The notes: a model not told the origin generated them from the sequence alone. 10,917 bases of DNA from Akkermansiaceae bacterium (GCA_025457805.1 JALOTR010000156.1:1-10917), one strand, 5' to 3'. Counted from the first letter of the stretch, positions 1-7,398 are shown. Numbers and translations are program-made.

Positions 1-1547
1 ATCTCGAACACCATGGCCGCATCGGAAGGCGGTGTGAGCAAACCATCCGGCCACCATCCCTGATCGAGAGGCCCCCAGTGGAAGATCGGTTGCTCGTTCA
101 AAGTGAATCGCGGGTGGCCTTGGGCATCCTTGCTGCGGCCGACCTTGCGGATGCCGGCGTAGGAGGAAACCTCATCGATGATTTCACCATCCTTGCCGCG
201 CAGGGTGATGCGGAGCTGATAGAGATGCGGCTGTGCGGGCGACCAGAGTTTCGCATTTGGAATTCGCAGCGTGAGATTGCCAGTAGCTTCGGCTACGGTT
301 TTTCCGCCATCCAGAGCCACGGCTTCAATGCGCTCACCATCGATGGCCTTGCCTTGATAGCTTGGCAGGATGGTGATGGAGCCGGCACCAGTATCCGTGC
401 GGATGGCAAGTGCCGAGATATGCCTCGCAGGCACCAGCTCCATCCAGACCGTCTGCCAGATTCCAGAGTTGCGGGTGTAAAAGATGCCACCGGGTGTCTG
501 GGTTTGTTTGCCGCGCAGTTGGAAGCCGCCGGTGGCATCGAGAACACGAACGGTGAGTGTGTTTTCTTTTTCCAACAACGCATCACTGATATCAAAACTG
601 AACGGCAGGCTGCCGCCCTTGTGATTTCCCACTTGCTTGTCATTGACCCAAACCGTGCATTCGTAATCGACAGCCTCGAAGTGCAAGAGCGTGCGTTTTC
701 CCAAGGAAGGTTTCACCTCAATGCCGCGCCGATACCATAAGGCCTCATAAGGCTGGAGCATGCGACGCACGCCGGATAGCCGCGACTCGATGGGGTAAGG
801 CACAAGGATCTTGCCAAGCCACTTCGCAGGCCTGGGTGCATCCAGCGGAGTGATTTGATAACTCCAATGACCGTTGAGATTGATCCACTCCTTCCGCTCC
901 ATCTGCGGGCGGGGATACTCGGTCCAGGCATTTTCCGCTGTGACCTTTTCGCCCCACTCGGTGATGAGACTGGAATGCACCGCTCCATCGCTGCCTAACA
1001 GATTCCGCAGATCCGGCAACGAGTTGGCATCGATGATATGAGCATCGATATACTGTCCACCGACCGTCTGGCGGCAATGGATGGCGAGCAGGTTGTTCTC
1101 CTTTTTCAAAAGGCCTGCGTCTTTACCGCTGAGCGGGATGATCTGGTAATTCCGTGTGTATCCTTGGAGGTTGGCGATGAGACTGCCGTTCAGATGGATC
1201 TTCGCATCATCGTCATGATGGACCAGCAAGGCAGCTTGTGATGGAAGCTCCGCGAGGTTGAAATGCTTGCGCAGCCAGATGTCGGAAGTGGTCCACTCGG
1301 TATTCACGATCGCGCCAGGTGCTTTGTTTTTCCCCGTGCTACCGAAGCCGCCCGGTCCGGATTTCCATGCGGCATCGGCAAACTCCGGCCTCTCCCATCC
1401 TGCCGCTGGGGCATCAAGGCTGAATTTCCAGTTTGGACTTTTGTCAGTTTCTCCAGCATCGACAGATGGCAGAGCCATTAGTACGAAGCAGGCGATGCCG
1501 TATGCATGACGATGGATGAAGCCAGGTAAGGGAGAGAGGGTTTTCAT
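1..1547 (-). CDS. Secreted glycoside hydrolase family 2 protein (beta-galactosidase-like), N-terminal 515 residues, 3' end beyond window
   Basis: Reading down from the ATG at 1547, the frame stays open for 515 codons and runs off the left edge. Residues 1-31 form a signal peptide (basic start, hydrophobic stretch from about 15 to 27, likely cut after VDA), so the enzyme acts outside the cytoplasm. Residues about 36-175 look like a galactose-binding-like jelly roll (WLRKHF, DDDAKIHLNG). Residues about 205-372 are the GH2 sugar-binding domain, with the family signatures DYECTVWVNDKQVGNHKGG at 294-312 and SGIWQTVWMEL at 361-371. An Ig-like sandwich follows to about 468 (LWSPAQPHLYQL). The start of the TIM barrel is visible (GPLDQGWWPDGL, 492-503). 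The catalytic acid/base and nucleophile glutamates would lie in the missing part, so substrate cannot be read; galactosides are only the commonest choice in the family. Divergent from the beta-helix gene. Confidence 0.9.
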   Translation of the reverse strand, partial: MKTLSPLPGFIHRHAYGIACFVLMALPSVDAGETDKSPNWKFSLDAPAAGWERPEFADAAWKSGPGGFGSTGKNKAPGAIVNTEWTTSDIWLRKHFNLAELPSQAALLVHHDDDAKIHLNGSLIANLQGYTRNYQIIPLSGKDAGLLKKENNLLAIHCRQTVGGQYIDAHIIDANSLPDLRNLLGSDGAVHSSLITEWGEKVTAENAWTEYPRPQMERKEWINLNGHWSYQITPLDAPRPAKWLGKILVPYPIESRLSGVRRMLQPYEALWYRRGIEVKPSLGKRTLLHFEAVDYECTVWVNDKQVGNHKGGSLPFSFDISDALLEKENTLTVRVLDATGGFQLRGKQTQTPGGIFYTRNSGIWQTVWMELVPARHISALAIRTDTGAGSITILPSYQGKAIDGERIEAVALDGGKTVAEATGNLTLRIPNAKLWSPAQPHLYQLRITLRGKDGEIIDEVSSYAGIRKVGRSKDAQGHPRFTLNEQPIFHWGPLDQGWWPDGLLTPPSDAAMVFE

Positions 1548-1659
1548 AAAGGTCCGCCCAACAATACGCCTCTCCGCTAGTCATCTTCCAGCGCGTGAAT
1601 ACGGGATTTCGCCGAAAGAGCCGCCGCCTGAATTGCGTTCCCTGCCCACCACCCGTCAC
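1548..1659. promoter_or_regulatory. Divergent intergenic region between the GH2 and beta-helix genes
   Basis: These 112 bases separate two genes transcribed away from each other, so they should hold both promoters. I could not pick out a convincing -35/-10 pair, an operator palindrome, or a Shine-Dalgarno sequence before either start. Shared control of the two genes is inferred from the geometry only. Confidence 0.35.
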
Positions 1660-3132
1660 ATGAGATTTCCTTTCCTGCTCCGATCATTCCTTCCCCCCCT
1701 TTTCATACTGGTACTTCCTGTTTGGTCCGCGGTTTATCACGTGGATTCCATCGCCGGCGACGATGCCGCGGCTGGCACGGATCCGGCGAAGGCTTGGCGC
1801 AGTCTTGAGAAGGTCAACAGCACGCAGCTCCAGCCCGGTGACAAGTTGCTCTTCAAGGCGGGCGGACGCTGGAGCGGACAGCTCAAACCAAAAGGATCCG
1901 GCAATGAGAAGGAGTTGATATCCATTGGCAAATACGGCGAAGGCGAAACACCCCGCATCGATGGCGAGGGCAAGGTGCTGGATACGGTGTTGATCCAGAA
2001 CCAATCCTTCATCGAAGTGACGGACCTACACGTGACCAATCAAGGTGCCACTCGGGTTCCTTGGCGAACCGGCGTGCGCGTCTTCGCGGATGGGATTGGC
2101 AAAATGCAGCGGGTTTACCTGCGCCGCCTGCACGTAAGTGATGTGAATGGCGATCTGCGGAAATCCCACGAAGGCTGCGGCATCTTTTTTGAAGCCACCC
2201 GCAGGAACGATTCCCACTTCGATGGGCTGCTCATTGAAAACTGCCACGTGGTGAGAACCGACCGCAATGGGATCTGCCAGCGCGGCACGGGCAGGGTGCG
2301 CAGCCGCAATGTGATCATTCGCGGCAACCTGTTGGAAGACATCGGCGGAGACGGCATCAAGTTATGGGGAACGGACGGCGGCCTGATTGAGAAAAACGTC
2401 GTCCGCAAGGCCCGCGCACGCTGCAATGAAAAGGAAGCCGCCGCCGGCATCTGGCCTTTTGCCTGTGATGATACACTTATCCAATTCAATGAAGTTTCCG
2501 GAACCATCGGGACGCTCGATGGCCAGGGCTTCGACTCGGACTACTGGTGCAGGCGTTCGGTTTTCCAATACAACTACAGCTTCCAGAATGAAGGAGGTTT
2601 CATGCTGATCTGCTCGCCGGGCGATGGCGTGAATGATGATACCATCATCCGTTATAACATCAGTGTGCATGATGGCATTAACAGTGCCCGCGTGTTCCAT
2701 TTCGGAGGCGGAGCCAAACGCACCCATGTTTATAACAATACGATTGTGGTGGGAGCCCATCAGGATCTGCCGATGATGTTGTTCACCGAGTGGAATGGGG
2801 GAAAAGCCAAGGACTCGCGTTTCACCAACAACCTTTTCATCGTCGAGGAAGGTGGAAGGGCCACCTACAAATTCGGACCCAGCAGCGGCAATGTGTTTGA
2901 GAACAATCTGTTTGTCGGCAAACACGAGGGACTTCCTGCCGGAGTGGAGATTTCCGCCGCGCCAAAGTTCGCGGGACCTTTGAAGCCAGCTCCCGGTTTC
3001 GATTCCCTCAAGGCCTTCCGCCCGCTCAAGCCTCTTCCGGGCAAGGTGATTGAAAGTAACGGCGGCCGCGATCTCTTCGGCAAGCCCCTGCCAAAGTATC
3101 AAGCTCCGACCATCGGTGCGATCGAGCCATGA
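1660..3132 (+). CDS. Secreted right-handed parallel beta-helix protein (pectate-lyase-like fold)
   Basis: The predicted product has 490 residues. The first 24 form a signal peptide (basic at R2 and R8, hydrophobic 9-22, cut after WSA). This is why the ATG at 1660 is preferred to the in-frame ATG at 1516, which would add 48 uncharacteristic residues and overlap the start of the divergent gene. Mature residues 26-75 show the usual entry of this family (YHVDSIAGDD, then LQPGDKLLFKAGGRW at 57-71). Residues about 100-420 are beta-helix coils, recognisable from recurring short strands with Asn turns (LLIENCHVV, VIIRGNLLEDI, GGLIEKNVV, HVYNNTIVV, NVFENNLFVG). The C-terminal tail DLFGKPLP...PTIGAIEP (471-490) is a typical ending. 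Such proteins include polysaccharide lyases and GH28-like hydrolases, but I see no catalytic set that fixes an activity. The GH2 neighbour suggests a role in extracellular polysaccharide breakdown. Confidence 0.85.
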   Translation: MRFPFLLRSFLPPLFILVLPVWSAVYHVDSIAGDDAAAGTDPAKAWRSLEKVNSTQLQPGDKLLFKAGGRWSGQLKPKGSGNEKELISIGKYGEGETPRIDGEGKVLDTVLIQNQSFIEVTDLHVTNQGATRVPWRTGVRVFADGIGKMQRVYLRRLHVSDVNGDLRKSHEGCGIFFEATRRNDSHFDGLLIENCHVVRTDRNGICQRGTGRVRSRNVIIRGNLLEDIGGDGIKLWGTDGGLIEKNVVRKARARCNEKEAAAGIWPFACDDTLIQFNEVSGTIGTLDGQGFDSDYWCRRSVFQYNYSFQNEGGFMLICSPGDGVNDDTIIRYNISVHDGINSARVFHFGGGAKRTHVYNNTIVVGAHQDLPMMLFTEWNGGKAKDSRFTNNLFIVEEGGRATYKFGPSSGNVFENNLFVGKHEGLPAGVEISAAPKFAGPLKPAPGFDSLKAFRPLKPLPGKVIESNGGRDLFGKPLPKYQAPTIGAIEP

Positions 3133-3151
3133 TCCCACGGGATCTTCCCGT
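3131..3151 (+). terminator. Possible weak terminator hairpin after the beta-helix gene
   Basis: Two alternative short perfect hairpins share one segment: GATCCC/GGGATC (3131-3144, overlapping the stop codon) and ACGGGA/TCCCGT (3137-3151). No T-run follows, so intrinsic termination is doubtful. Confidence 0.25.
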
Positions 3152-3228
3152 TCGGCCTGTTAGAAGCACTTTTCCCAATCAAAGGACTTGGCGGCGGGGG
3201 CGGGTTTGCACAGGCTCCGGCCTTTCCC

Positions 3229-4065
3229 ATGAGCACGGTTCTGGAAACCATTGATGGCGGCACCCGCTATCTCGAAAAACGCGGCATAGAAGACGCCCGC
3301 CGGAACATGCAGATGCTGGTCGCCCGGCAACTCGGCTGCACCCGCATGGACTTGTATCTGCAATTCGACCGCCCGCTCGACGAAGCCGTGCTCGCCCCGC
3401 TGCGCGAGGTGCTCAAGAAACGCGGCGAAGGCATCCCACTCCAGCATTTGCTCGGCACCGTCTGGTTTCACAAACACGAATTCAAAACCGACTCCCGCGC
3501 CCTGATTCCCCGCCCGGAGACTGAGGAGCTCGCCGAATGGATCCTCACCTGGGAGCTGCCGGAGCACCAACGCGTTCTCGACATGGGCTGCGGCTCCGGC
3601 GTGCTCGGGCTTACCCTGGCCGCCGCCCGCCCCGGCTGGGAACTGGTGCTTGCGGATGTTTCCCCGGATGCACTCGCGCTCGCTACGGAAAACACCAAGC
3701 GCTTGGAAATCACCAACGCCCAACTCGTGGAGAGCGATCTTTTTTCCACCATCAATGGGGATTTCGACGGCATCGTCGCCAATCTCCCTTACGTCCCCGA
3801 GAGCGACCGCGCCACGATGGCCCGCGAAGTTCTGCACGATCCGGCCCTGGCCCTCTTCAGCGGAGCGGACGGGCTGGACCTGATCCGGAAATTCATCCCC
3901 ACCGCCTACGAGCGCCTCCGCCCCGGGGGCTGGCTGGTGATGGAAATCGGTCATGATCAGGCTTCACAGGTCGCCGGATTTCTCCAAGCTTCCTCCTTCT
4001 CCGACATCGAAGTGAAAACCGACCTCTCCGGAATCGCCCGTTTCCCCTTCGCCCGGCGCTTCTGA
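3229..4065 (+). CDS. prmC: Peptide chain release factor N5-glutamine methyltransferase PrmC (HemK)
   Basis: PrmC transfers a methyl group from S-adenosylmethionine to the glutamine of the GGQ motif in release factors RF1 and RF2, which raises termination efficiency in the cytoplasm. The product has 278 residues, the family's usual length. The N-terminal helical domain (about 1-75), which binds the release factor, includes IPLQHLLGTVWF at 69-80. The family signature IPRPETEEL is at 93-101. SAM-binding motif I is LDMGCGSGVLGL (117-128), and LADVSP at 141-146 is the acidic loop that binds the ribose. The catalytic (N/D)PPY motif is present as NLPY (185-188), with leucine at the second position. 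The C-terminal part has RPGGWLVMEIGHDQ (231-244). It sits 35 bp upstream of murA on the same strand and the two are likely cotranscribed. No Shine-Dalgarno sequence is evident; the ATG at 3229 fits the usual N-terminal length. Confidence 0.95.
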   Translation: MSTVLETIDGGTRYLEKRGIEDARRNMQMLVARQLGCTRMDLYLQFDRPLDEAVLAPLREVLKKRGEGIPLQHLLGTVWFHKHEFKTDSRALIPRPETEELAEWILTWELPEHQRVLDMGCGSGVLGLTLAAARPGWELVLADVSPDALALATENTKRLEITNAQLVESDLFSTINGDFDGIVANLPYVPESDRATMAREVLHDPALALFSGADGLDLIRKFIPTAYERLRPGGWLVMEIGHDQASQVAGFLQASSFSDIEVKTDLSGIARFPFARRF

Positions 4066-4100
4066 GGCACCCTTCCGATTTACCACCCCCTATCCCTTCA

Positions 4101-5372
4101 ATGGACAAACTCATCGTTCACGGCGGCACGACCCTGCGGGGCTCGATCAACATTTCCGGCTCCAAAAACGCCTCGCTGCCCATCCTCGCCGCCTCCCTAC
4201 TGACCGCCGAGCCCTGCATCATCCGCCGCGTGCCCGATGTCTCGGACACGAATTACATGATCCAAATCCTCAGCGCGCTTGGGGCCGATGTGGAACGTTC
4301 GTCCGGCACCGTCCGCATCACCTGCGAGGAAATTTCCGACGTCGCCCCTTACGAACTCGTCCGCCGCATGCGTGCCTCGATCTGCGTGATGGGCCCGCTG
4401 CTCGCCCGCAAGCGCCGCGCCGTGGTCTCGCTGCCCGGCGGCTGCGTCATCGGCGACCGCCCCGTTGATCTCCACTTACGCGGCCTCGAAGCACTTGGCG
4501 CGAAAGTGGAATTTGAGGGAGGAAACATCATCCTCACTGCCAAGGACGGCCTCAAAGGTGCGGAAATCGACCTCCGTGGCACCCATGGACCCACCGTGCT
4601 CGGCACCGACAACGTCATGATGGCTGCCACGCTCGCCGAGGGCGAAACCGTCATCGAATCCGCCGCTGCCGAGCCCGAAGTGCTGGATCTTGCCAATTTC
4701 CTCAACGCCATGGGTGCGAAAATCACCGGCGCCGGCACCCGCCGCATCGTCATCGAGGGCGTGAAGGAACTGCACGCCGTCGAGCACACCGTCATCCCGG
4801 ACCGCATCGAGGCCGGCACCTTCATGGCCGCCGCCGCGCTGGCAGGCGACGAGGTGAAAATCCGCCGCATCTGCCGCGAGCACATGAAAGCCATTACCGC
4901 CGCCATTGAAAACTCCGGCCACCGTGTCGAGTTCAACGAAGCGGGCGACGTCTGCACTATCATCCGTGGCGAGACGCTTCAAGGCGTGGATCTCGTCACC
5001 GCTCCTTATCCCGGCTATCCCACCGACATGCAGGCCCAGATGACCGCGCTGCTCGCCACCACTCCCGGCATCAGCGTGATCAAGGATACCATTTTCCCGC
5101 AACGCTTCATGCATTGCGCCGAACTCAAGCGCATGGGTGCCGACATCAAAGTGGACAATGGAACCGCCGTCGTCCGCGGCGTGGCCCAACTCTCCGCCGC
5201 CCCCGTCATGGCCTCGGACCTCCGCGCCTCCGCCGCCCTCGTACTCGCCGCTCTAACAGCCAAAGGCTCCACCGAAATCAGCCGCCTTTATCACATCGAT
5301 CGCGGCTACGAACACATCGATGAAAAACTCCTCATGCTCGGCGCGAACGTCGAACGCGTGAAGGACCGGTAA
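4101..5372 (+). CDS. murA: UDP-N-acetylglucosamine 1-carboxyvinyltransferase MurA
   Basis: MurA transfers the enolpyruvyl group of phosphoenolpyruvate to UDP-GlcNAc, the first committed step of peptidoglycan synthesis in the cytoplasm. The 423-residue product is close to the usual length (419 in E. coli). The conserved residues are in place: K22-N23 in SGSKN (substrate binding), R91, the active-site cysteine C115 in SLPGGCVIGDRPVDLH, R120, the catalytic aspartate D309 in YPTDMQAQ, R374 in DLRAS and R401 in DRGYEHID. Because position 115 is Cys rather than Asp, the enzyme should be sensitive to fosfomycin; this is inference from known MurA variants. Local base composition is high in GC (42 of 60 bases at 4621-4680). 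A functional MurA implies a normal peptidoglycan precursor pathway in this organism. It follows prmC by 35 bp and converges on the next gene. Confidence 0.97.
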   Translation: MDKLIVHGGTTLRGSINISGSKNASLPILAASLLTAEPCIIRRVPDVSDTNYMIQILSALGADVERSSGTVRITCEEISDVAPYELVRRMRASICVMGPLLARKRRAVVSLPGGCVIGDRPVDLHLRGLEALGAKVEFEGGNIILTAKDGLKGAEIDLRGTHGPTVLGTDNVMMAATLAEGETVIESAAAEPEVLDLANFLNAMGAKITGAGTRRIVIEGVKELHAVEHTVIPDRIEAGTFMAAAALAGDEVKIRRICREHMKAITAAIENSGHRVEFNEAGDVCTIIRGETLQGVDLVTAPYPGYPTDMQAQMTALLATTPGISVIKDTIFPQRFMHCAELKRMGADIKVDNGTAVVRGVAQLSAAPVMASDLRASAALVLAALTAKGSTEISRLYHIDRGYEHIDEKLLMLGANVERVKDR

Positions 5373-5376
5373 GAGC

Positions 5377-5406
5377 AAAAAGTAGTCGAGGACTTCAGTC
5401 CCCGAC
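5377..5406 (-). terminator. Intrinsic terminator of the minus-strand helical-repeat gene, built from repeat copy A
   Basis: Read on the minus strand, a 10-position stem (5406-5385: GTCGGGGACT / AGTCCTCGAC, one mismatch) is followed three bases later by TTTTT (5381-5377). The stem begins 17 bases after the stop codon of the minus-strand gene. On the plus strand no T-run follows the hairpin, so it is a poorer terminator for murA. Confidence 0.6.
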
Positions 5407-5407
5407 G
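5382..5407 (+). repeat. Palindromic dispersed repeat, copy A
   Basis: A 26-base element with the 12-base core GGACTTCAGTCC and outer arms GTCG and CGAC. It matches copy B (6756-6781, opposite strand) at 22 of 26 positions. The arms form a 10-position stem with one A/C mismatch. It resembles REP-type palindromes; no transposase of the REP-associated kind is present in the window. Confidence 0.75.
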
Positions 5408-5422
5408 GATCATGACGCGGGT

Positions 5423-5444
5423 GTCACGGACTGTCGTCCATGGC
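5423..5444 (-). repeat. Palindromic dispersed repeat, copy C (inside the 3' end of the helical-repeat gene)
   Basis: Read on the minus strand, these 22 bases match the central 22 bases of copy B at 19 positions, with the differences at position 2 and in the loop (GA for TT). The stretch contains the last five sense codons and the TGA stop of the minus-strand gene (C-terminus MDDSP). It lies 16 bases from copy A. Confidence 0.55.
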
Positions 5445-6740
5445 AGCCTCGGCTGCTGCCGGAACTTCGGACATGAATGTTTGATGCACTGTTTTGAGCA
5501 GCTTAATCCTCTGATCGTCTGGAAGCCGAGCGGCATCAATGGTTTCTAGCAGGGACCTATAACTTCCCTCATAATCCAACAAACGGTTTGTTTGGCCGGG
5601 GACCGGAAAAAAATCTCGGTTCGTATAGGTATTGAGGTCCGAAGCGGCGATAGAAATCGCTTCGAAGCGACGCTCCGCGGTATCCAGGTGAGGCATCACT
5701 TTCGGCCCTTGAGCCGGATCCTTACAAAGAACCGCAATCGCATACTTTTGGGCAAACTCCGAATGGGGATTCGATCTGAGCCGGGCCAAAGCTTCTCTGG
5801 GATGCGAATGAGCCCAGAGGATGTTGAATCGTTCCATTCTCCCGGCATCGTCCACCTCCGAGCCAAGCGGATTGTCCTTCAACCAGGAAGCCGCTGCATC
5901 GAAGTCGTGTGCAGCAAGTGCAAGCGCTGCATCCAGGGCAACATCCAATGCAATAACACGCGAGTTGGAATTGGGTTGGGTTGAAGTGCTCAAATGTGCG
6001 GCAATCGCTTGTTTTGTGGCGGGATCGTTCCACACATGCTCCGTCCATTTCTGAAGTGCTAAATCGAGATCCGATCTATTGCGGAACCCTCTGAAGACTC
6101 CGCCCATTTCCGGGGAATCCAAAAGTGAATCCTGATTGTTGGCAATTCGAGCAAGAATGCCCTCGGGATCGCGGTTGGCGAGCTGGAACCATATCGTCTC
6201 GATGATCCGGTCTGGGCCATGGCCTTCGTAGTCGGAAAACGGTGAAATCATCCTCCTCGCCTCAGCCATCGCCGCGTCTGGATCCACCTCTGACCAACCG
6301 CGCAGGATTGAAAACACCGCTTGATTGCCACAGGTTCCCGCGAGCTCGGGATGTTTGAGTAAATCATCAAGGGCCGCGCGAGGATCTCGCCGACCCCATT
6401 CCGCATACAAAGCACACCGCAACCAGCCAGTGAGACCCGCATGAGTATCCGACTGGCTCTCCCGAAGCAATTGCAGGAGATCATTATCCGTTAGATCCTC
6501 CGCCCAAATTTCAAGGGTTTCAAATCGAGGTGCCTTGGAAACATCCATGTCGCGAATGGATCGAAGCTTGTCGATAGCAGTGGGGATGTCTCCACGATCC
6601 CTGCGCTGCCCGGCTGAAATTGATTCAGTAGTAGCGATCAGTTGATCGTTTTTCTGTTCCGACTTCCAAGCGCGATACCCACCCAGCGCCCCCAACATGA
6701 GCGTGGCGGTTGCGACGAGATGGAGCCGTTGCGAGTTCAT
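5424..6740 (-). CDS. Exported or membrane-anchored helical-repeat protein of unknown function
   Basis: The predicted product has 438 residues. Residues 6-24 form a hydrophobic segment after a basic start (MNSQRLH), so the protein is probably exported or held by an N-terminal membrane anchor. The rest is largely helical and contains a recurring tryptophan / Asp-Pro / Ala-Leu pattern: EWGRRDPRAAL (114-124), GWSEVDPDAAM (148-158), FQLANRDPEGIL (185-196) and WAHSHPREAL (309-318). This suggests tandem helical hairpins of the TPR/HEAT kind, usually a binding scaffold rather than an enzyme. I recognise the style from Verrucomicrobiota proteins but cannot name a family. The frame is open upstream to a GTG at 6761, but that codon lies inside repeat copy B, so the ATG at 6740 is preferred. 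GC is lower than in neighbours (32 of 60 at 6061-6120; 29 of 60 at 6601-6660), which suggests a different history. Confidence 0.75.
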   Translation of the reverse strand: MNSQRLHLVATATLMLGALGGYRAWKSEQKNDQLIATTESISAGQRRDRGDIPTAIDKLRSIRDMDVSKAPRFETLEIWAEDLTDNDLLQLLRESQSDTHAGLTGWLRCALYAEWGRRDPRAALDDLLKHPELAGTCGNQAVFSILRGWSEVDPDAAMAEARRMISPFSDYEGHGPDRIIETIWFQLANRDPEGILARIANNQDSLLDSPEMGGVFRGFRNRSDLDLALQKWTEHVWNDPATKQAIAAHLSTSTQPNSNSRVIALDVALDAALALAAHDFDAAASWLKDNPLGSEVDDAGRMERFNILWAHSHPREALARLRSNPHSEFAQKYAIAVLCKDPAQGPKVMPHLDTAERRFEAISIAASDLNTYTNRDFFPVPGQTNRLLDYEGSYRSLLETIDAARLPDDQRIKLLKTVHQTFMSEVPAAAEAAMDDSP

Positions 6741-6755
6741 GTTGGGAAACGTGGT

Positions 6756-6781
6756 CGTCACGGACTGAAGTCCATGACTAC
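6756..6781 (-). repeat. Palindromic dispersed repeat, copy B
   Basis: This copy reads in the minus direction with the same 12-base core GGACTTCAGTCC as copy A. Its outer arms are GTCA and TGAC instead of GTCG and CGAC, so the change in one arm is matched in the other and the stem survives. It begins about 12 bases after the lutC stop and lies just before the start of the helical-repeat gene. It could act as a 3'-end hairpin of the lutC message, but no T-run follows on the minus strand. Confidence 0.7.
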
Positions 6782-6792
6782 ATTTCGTTTAA

Positions 6793-7398
6793 TCAAATCA
6801 TCAGCGCGATCTGCTCACCCGGACCGTGGACGCCTTCGATGAGGATGCCTTCGACGTCGGCGGTTTTGGAGGGGCCGGTGCACCAGATGATGTTGGGGCT
6901 GTCGCCGAAGTTGGCGATGGCATCGGAGATGGTGCGATGGATTTCACTGCGCTCCAGGACTGCCACATGCACCCACGGCGAAAGCGCTGCGAGGCGGTGG
7001 GAGGTGCGGAGGTCGTCGATGATGACCGTGCCGGACTCCGCGATGGCACCGGTGGCGCGGGTGATCCCGAATTGATAGTCATCATAACGGCTGCGATCAT
7101 AAACCGTCTCCACCGTCAGCCCCGCCGCGGCAAGCGGCGCGCCGATGGTGTCGAACAAGGCAGGATCGCAATAACCATGCAGTTGGCCGGTGGTTTTCAG
7201 AAACTCCGCAAGCTCGCTCACAGAACTCATCGGTTTGCCATTCACGCCCTTGAAGTTGCGGGAAAAGATTTCCCACAAATCCGTCCCCTCCAACCGCGGT
7301 GCGGAGTGGGTGAGGGCTACATCATATTCCGGCAACGGCGCTTTGGTTTTGAGCGCGGAAGTGGCGGCTTCGATCTTGGCGAAAATGGTCTCTTTCAT
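6793..7398 (-). CDS. lutC: L-lactate utilization protein LutC (LUD domain)
   Basis: LutC is one subunit of the LutABC complex that oxidises L-lactate to pyruvate in the cytoplasm; its chemical role is not well defined. The 201-residue product is essentially a single LUD domain. Its signatures are visible: GITRATGAIAESGTVII (111-127) and TGPSKTADVEGILIEGVHGP (174-193), a glycine-rich stretch conserved in this family. An N-terminal helix with LTHSAPRL (29-36) and LWEIFSRNF (41-49) precedes it. The ATG at 7398 gives a normal length; no Shine-Dalgarno sequence is evident. It is the last gene of the minus-strand run and lies 51 bp after metY. Together with LutB in the same run the assignment is firm, although LUD proteins also occur alone with unknown roles. 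Confidence 0.9.
   Translation of the reverse strand: MKETIFAKIEAATSALKTKAPLPEYDVALTHSAPRLEGTDLWEIFSRNFKGVNGKPMSSVSELAEFLKTTGQLHGYCDPALFDTIGAPLAAAGLTVETVYDRSRYDDYQFGITRATGAIAESGTVIIDDLRTSHRLAALSPWVHVAVLERSEIHRTISDAIANFGDSPNIIWCTGPSKTADVEGILIEGVHGPGEQIALMI

Noticed and set aside
78..740. Plus-strand open frame of 220 codons near the left edge
   Set aside because: It is antisense to the GH2 gene, whose signatures are unmistakable.
1516..1659. Longer N-terminus for the beta-helix protein
   Set aside because: It would bury the signal peptide 48 residues inside the protein and overlap the start of the divergent gene.
2362..3138. Minus-strand open frame of 258 codons opposite the beta-helix gene
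   Set aside because: Antisense shadow; the plus strand carries the signal peptide and family motifs.
3160..3954. Minus-strand open frame of 264 codons opposite prmC
   Set aside because: Antisense shadow of a well-conserved methyltransferase.
4476..5189. Minus-strand open frame of 237 codons opposite murA
   Set aside because: Antisense shadow; His/Gly/Asp-rich low-complexity translation.
6741..6761. Upstream GTG start for the helical-repeat protein
   Set aside because: The seven added codons begin inside repeat copy B; the ATG at 6740 leaves a normal basic-hydrophobic leader.
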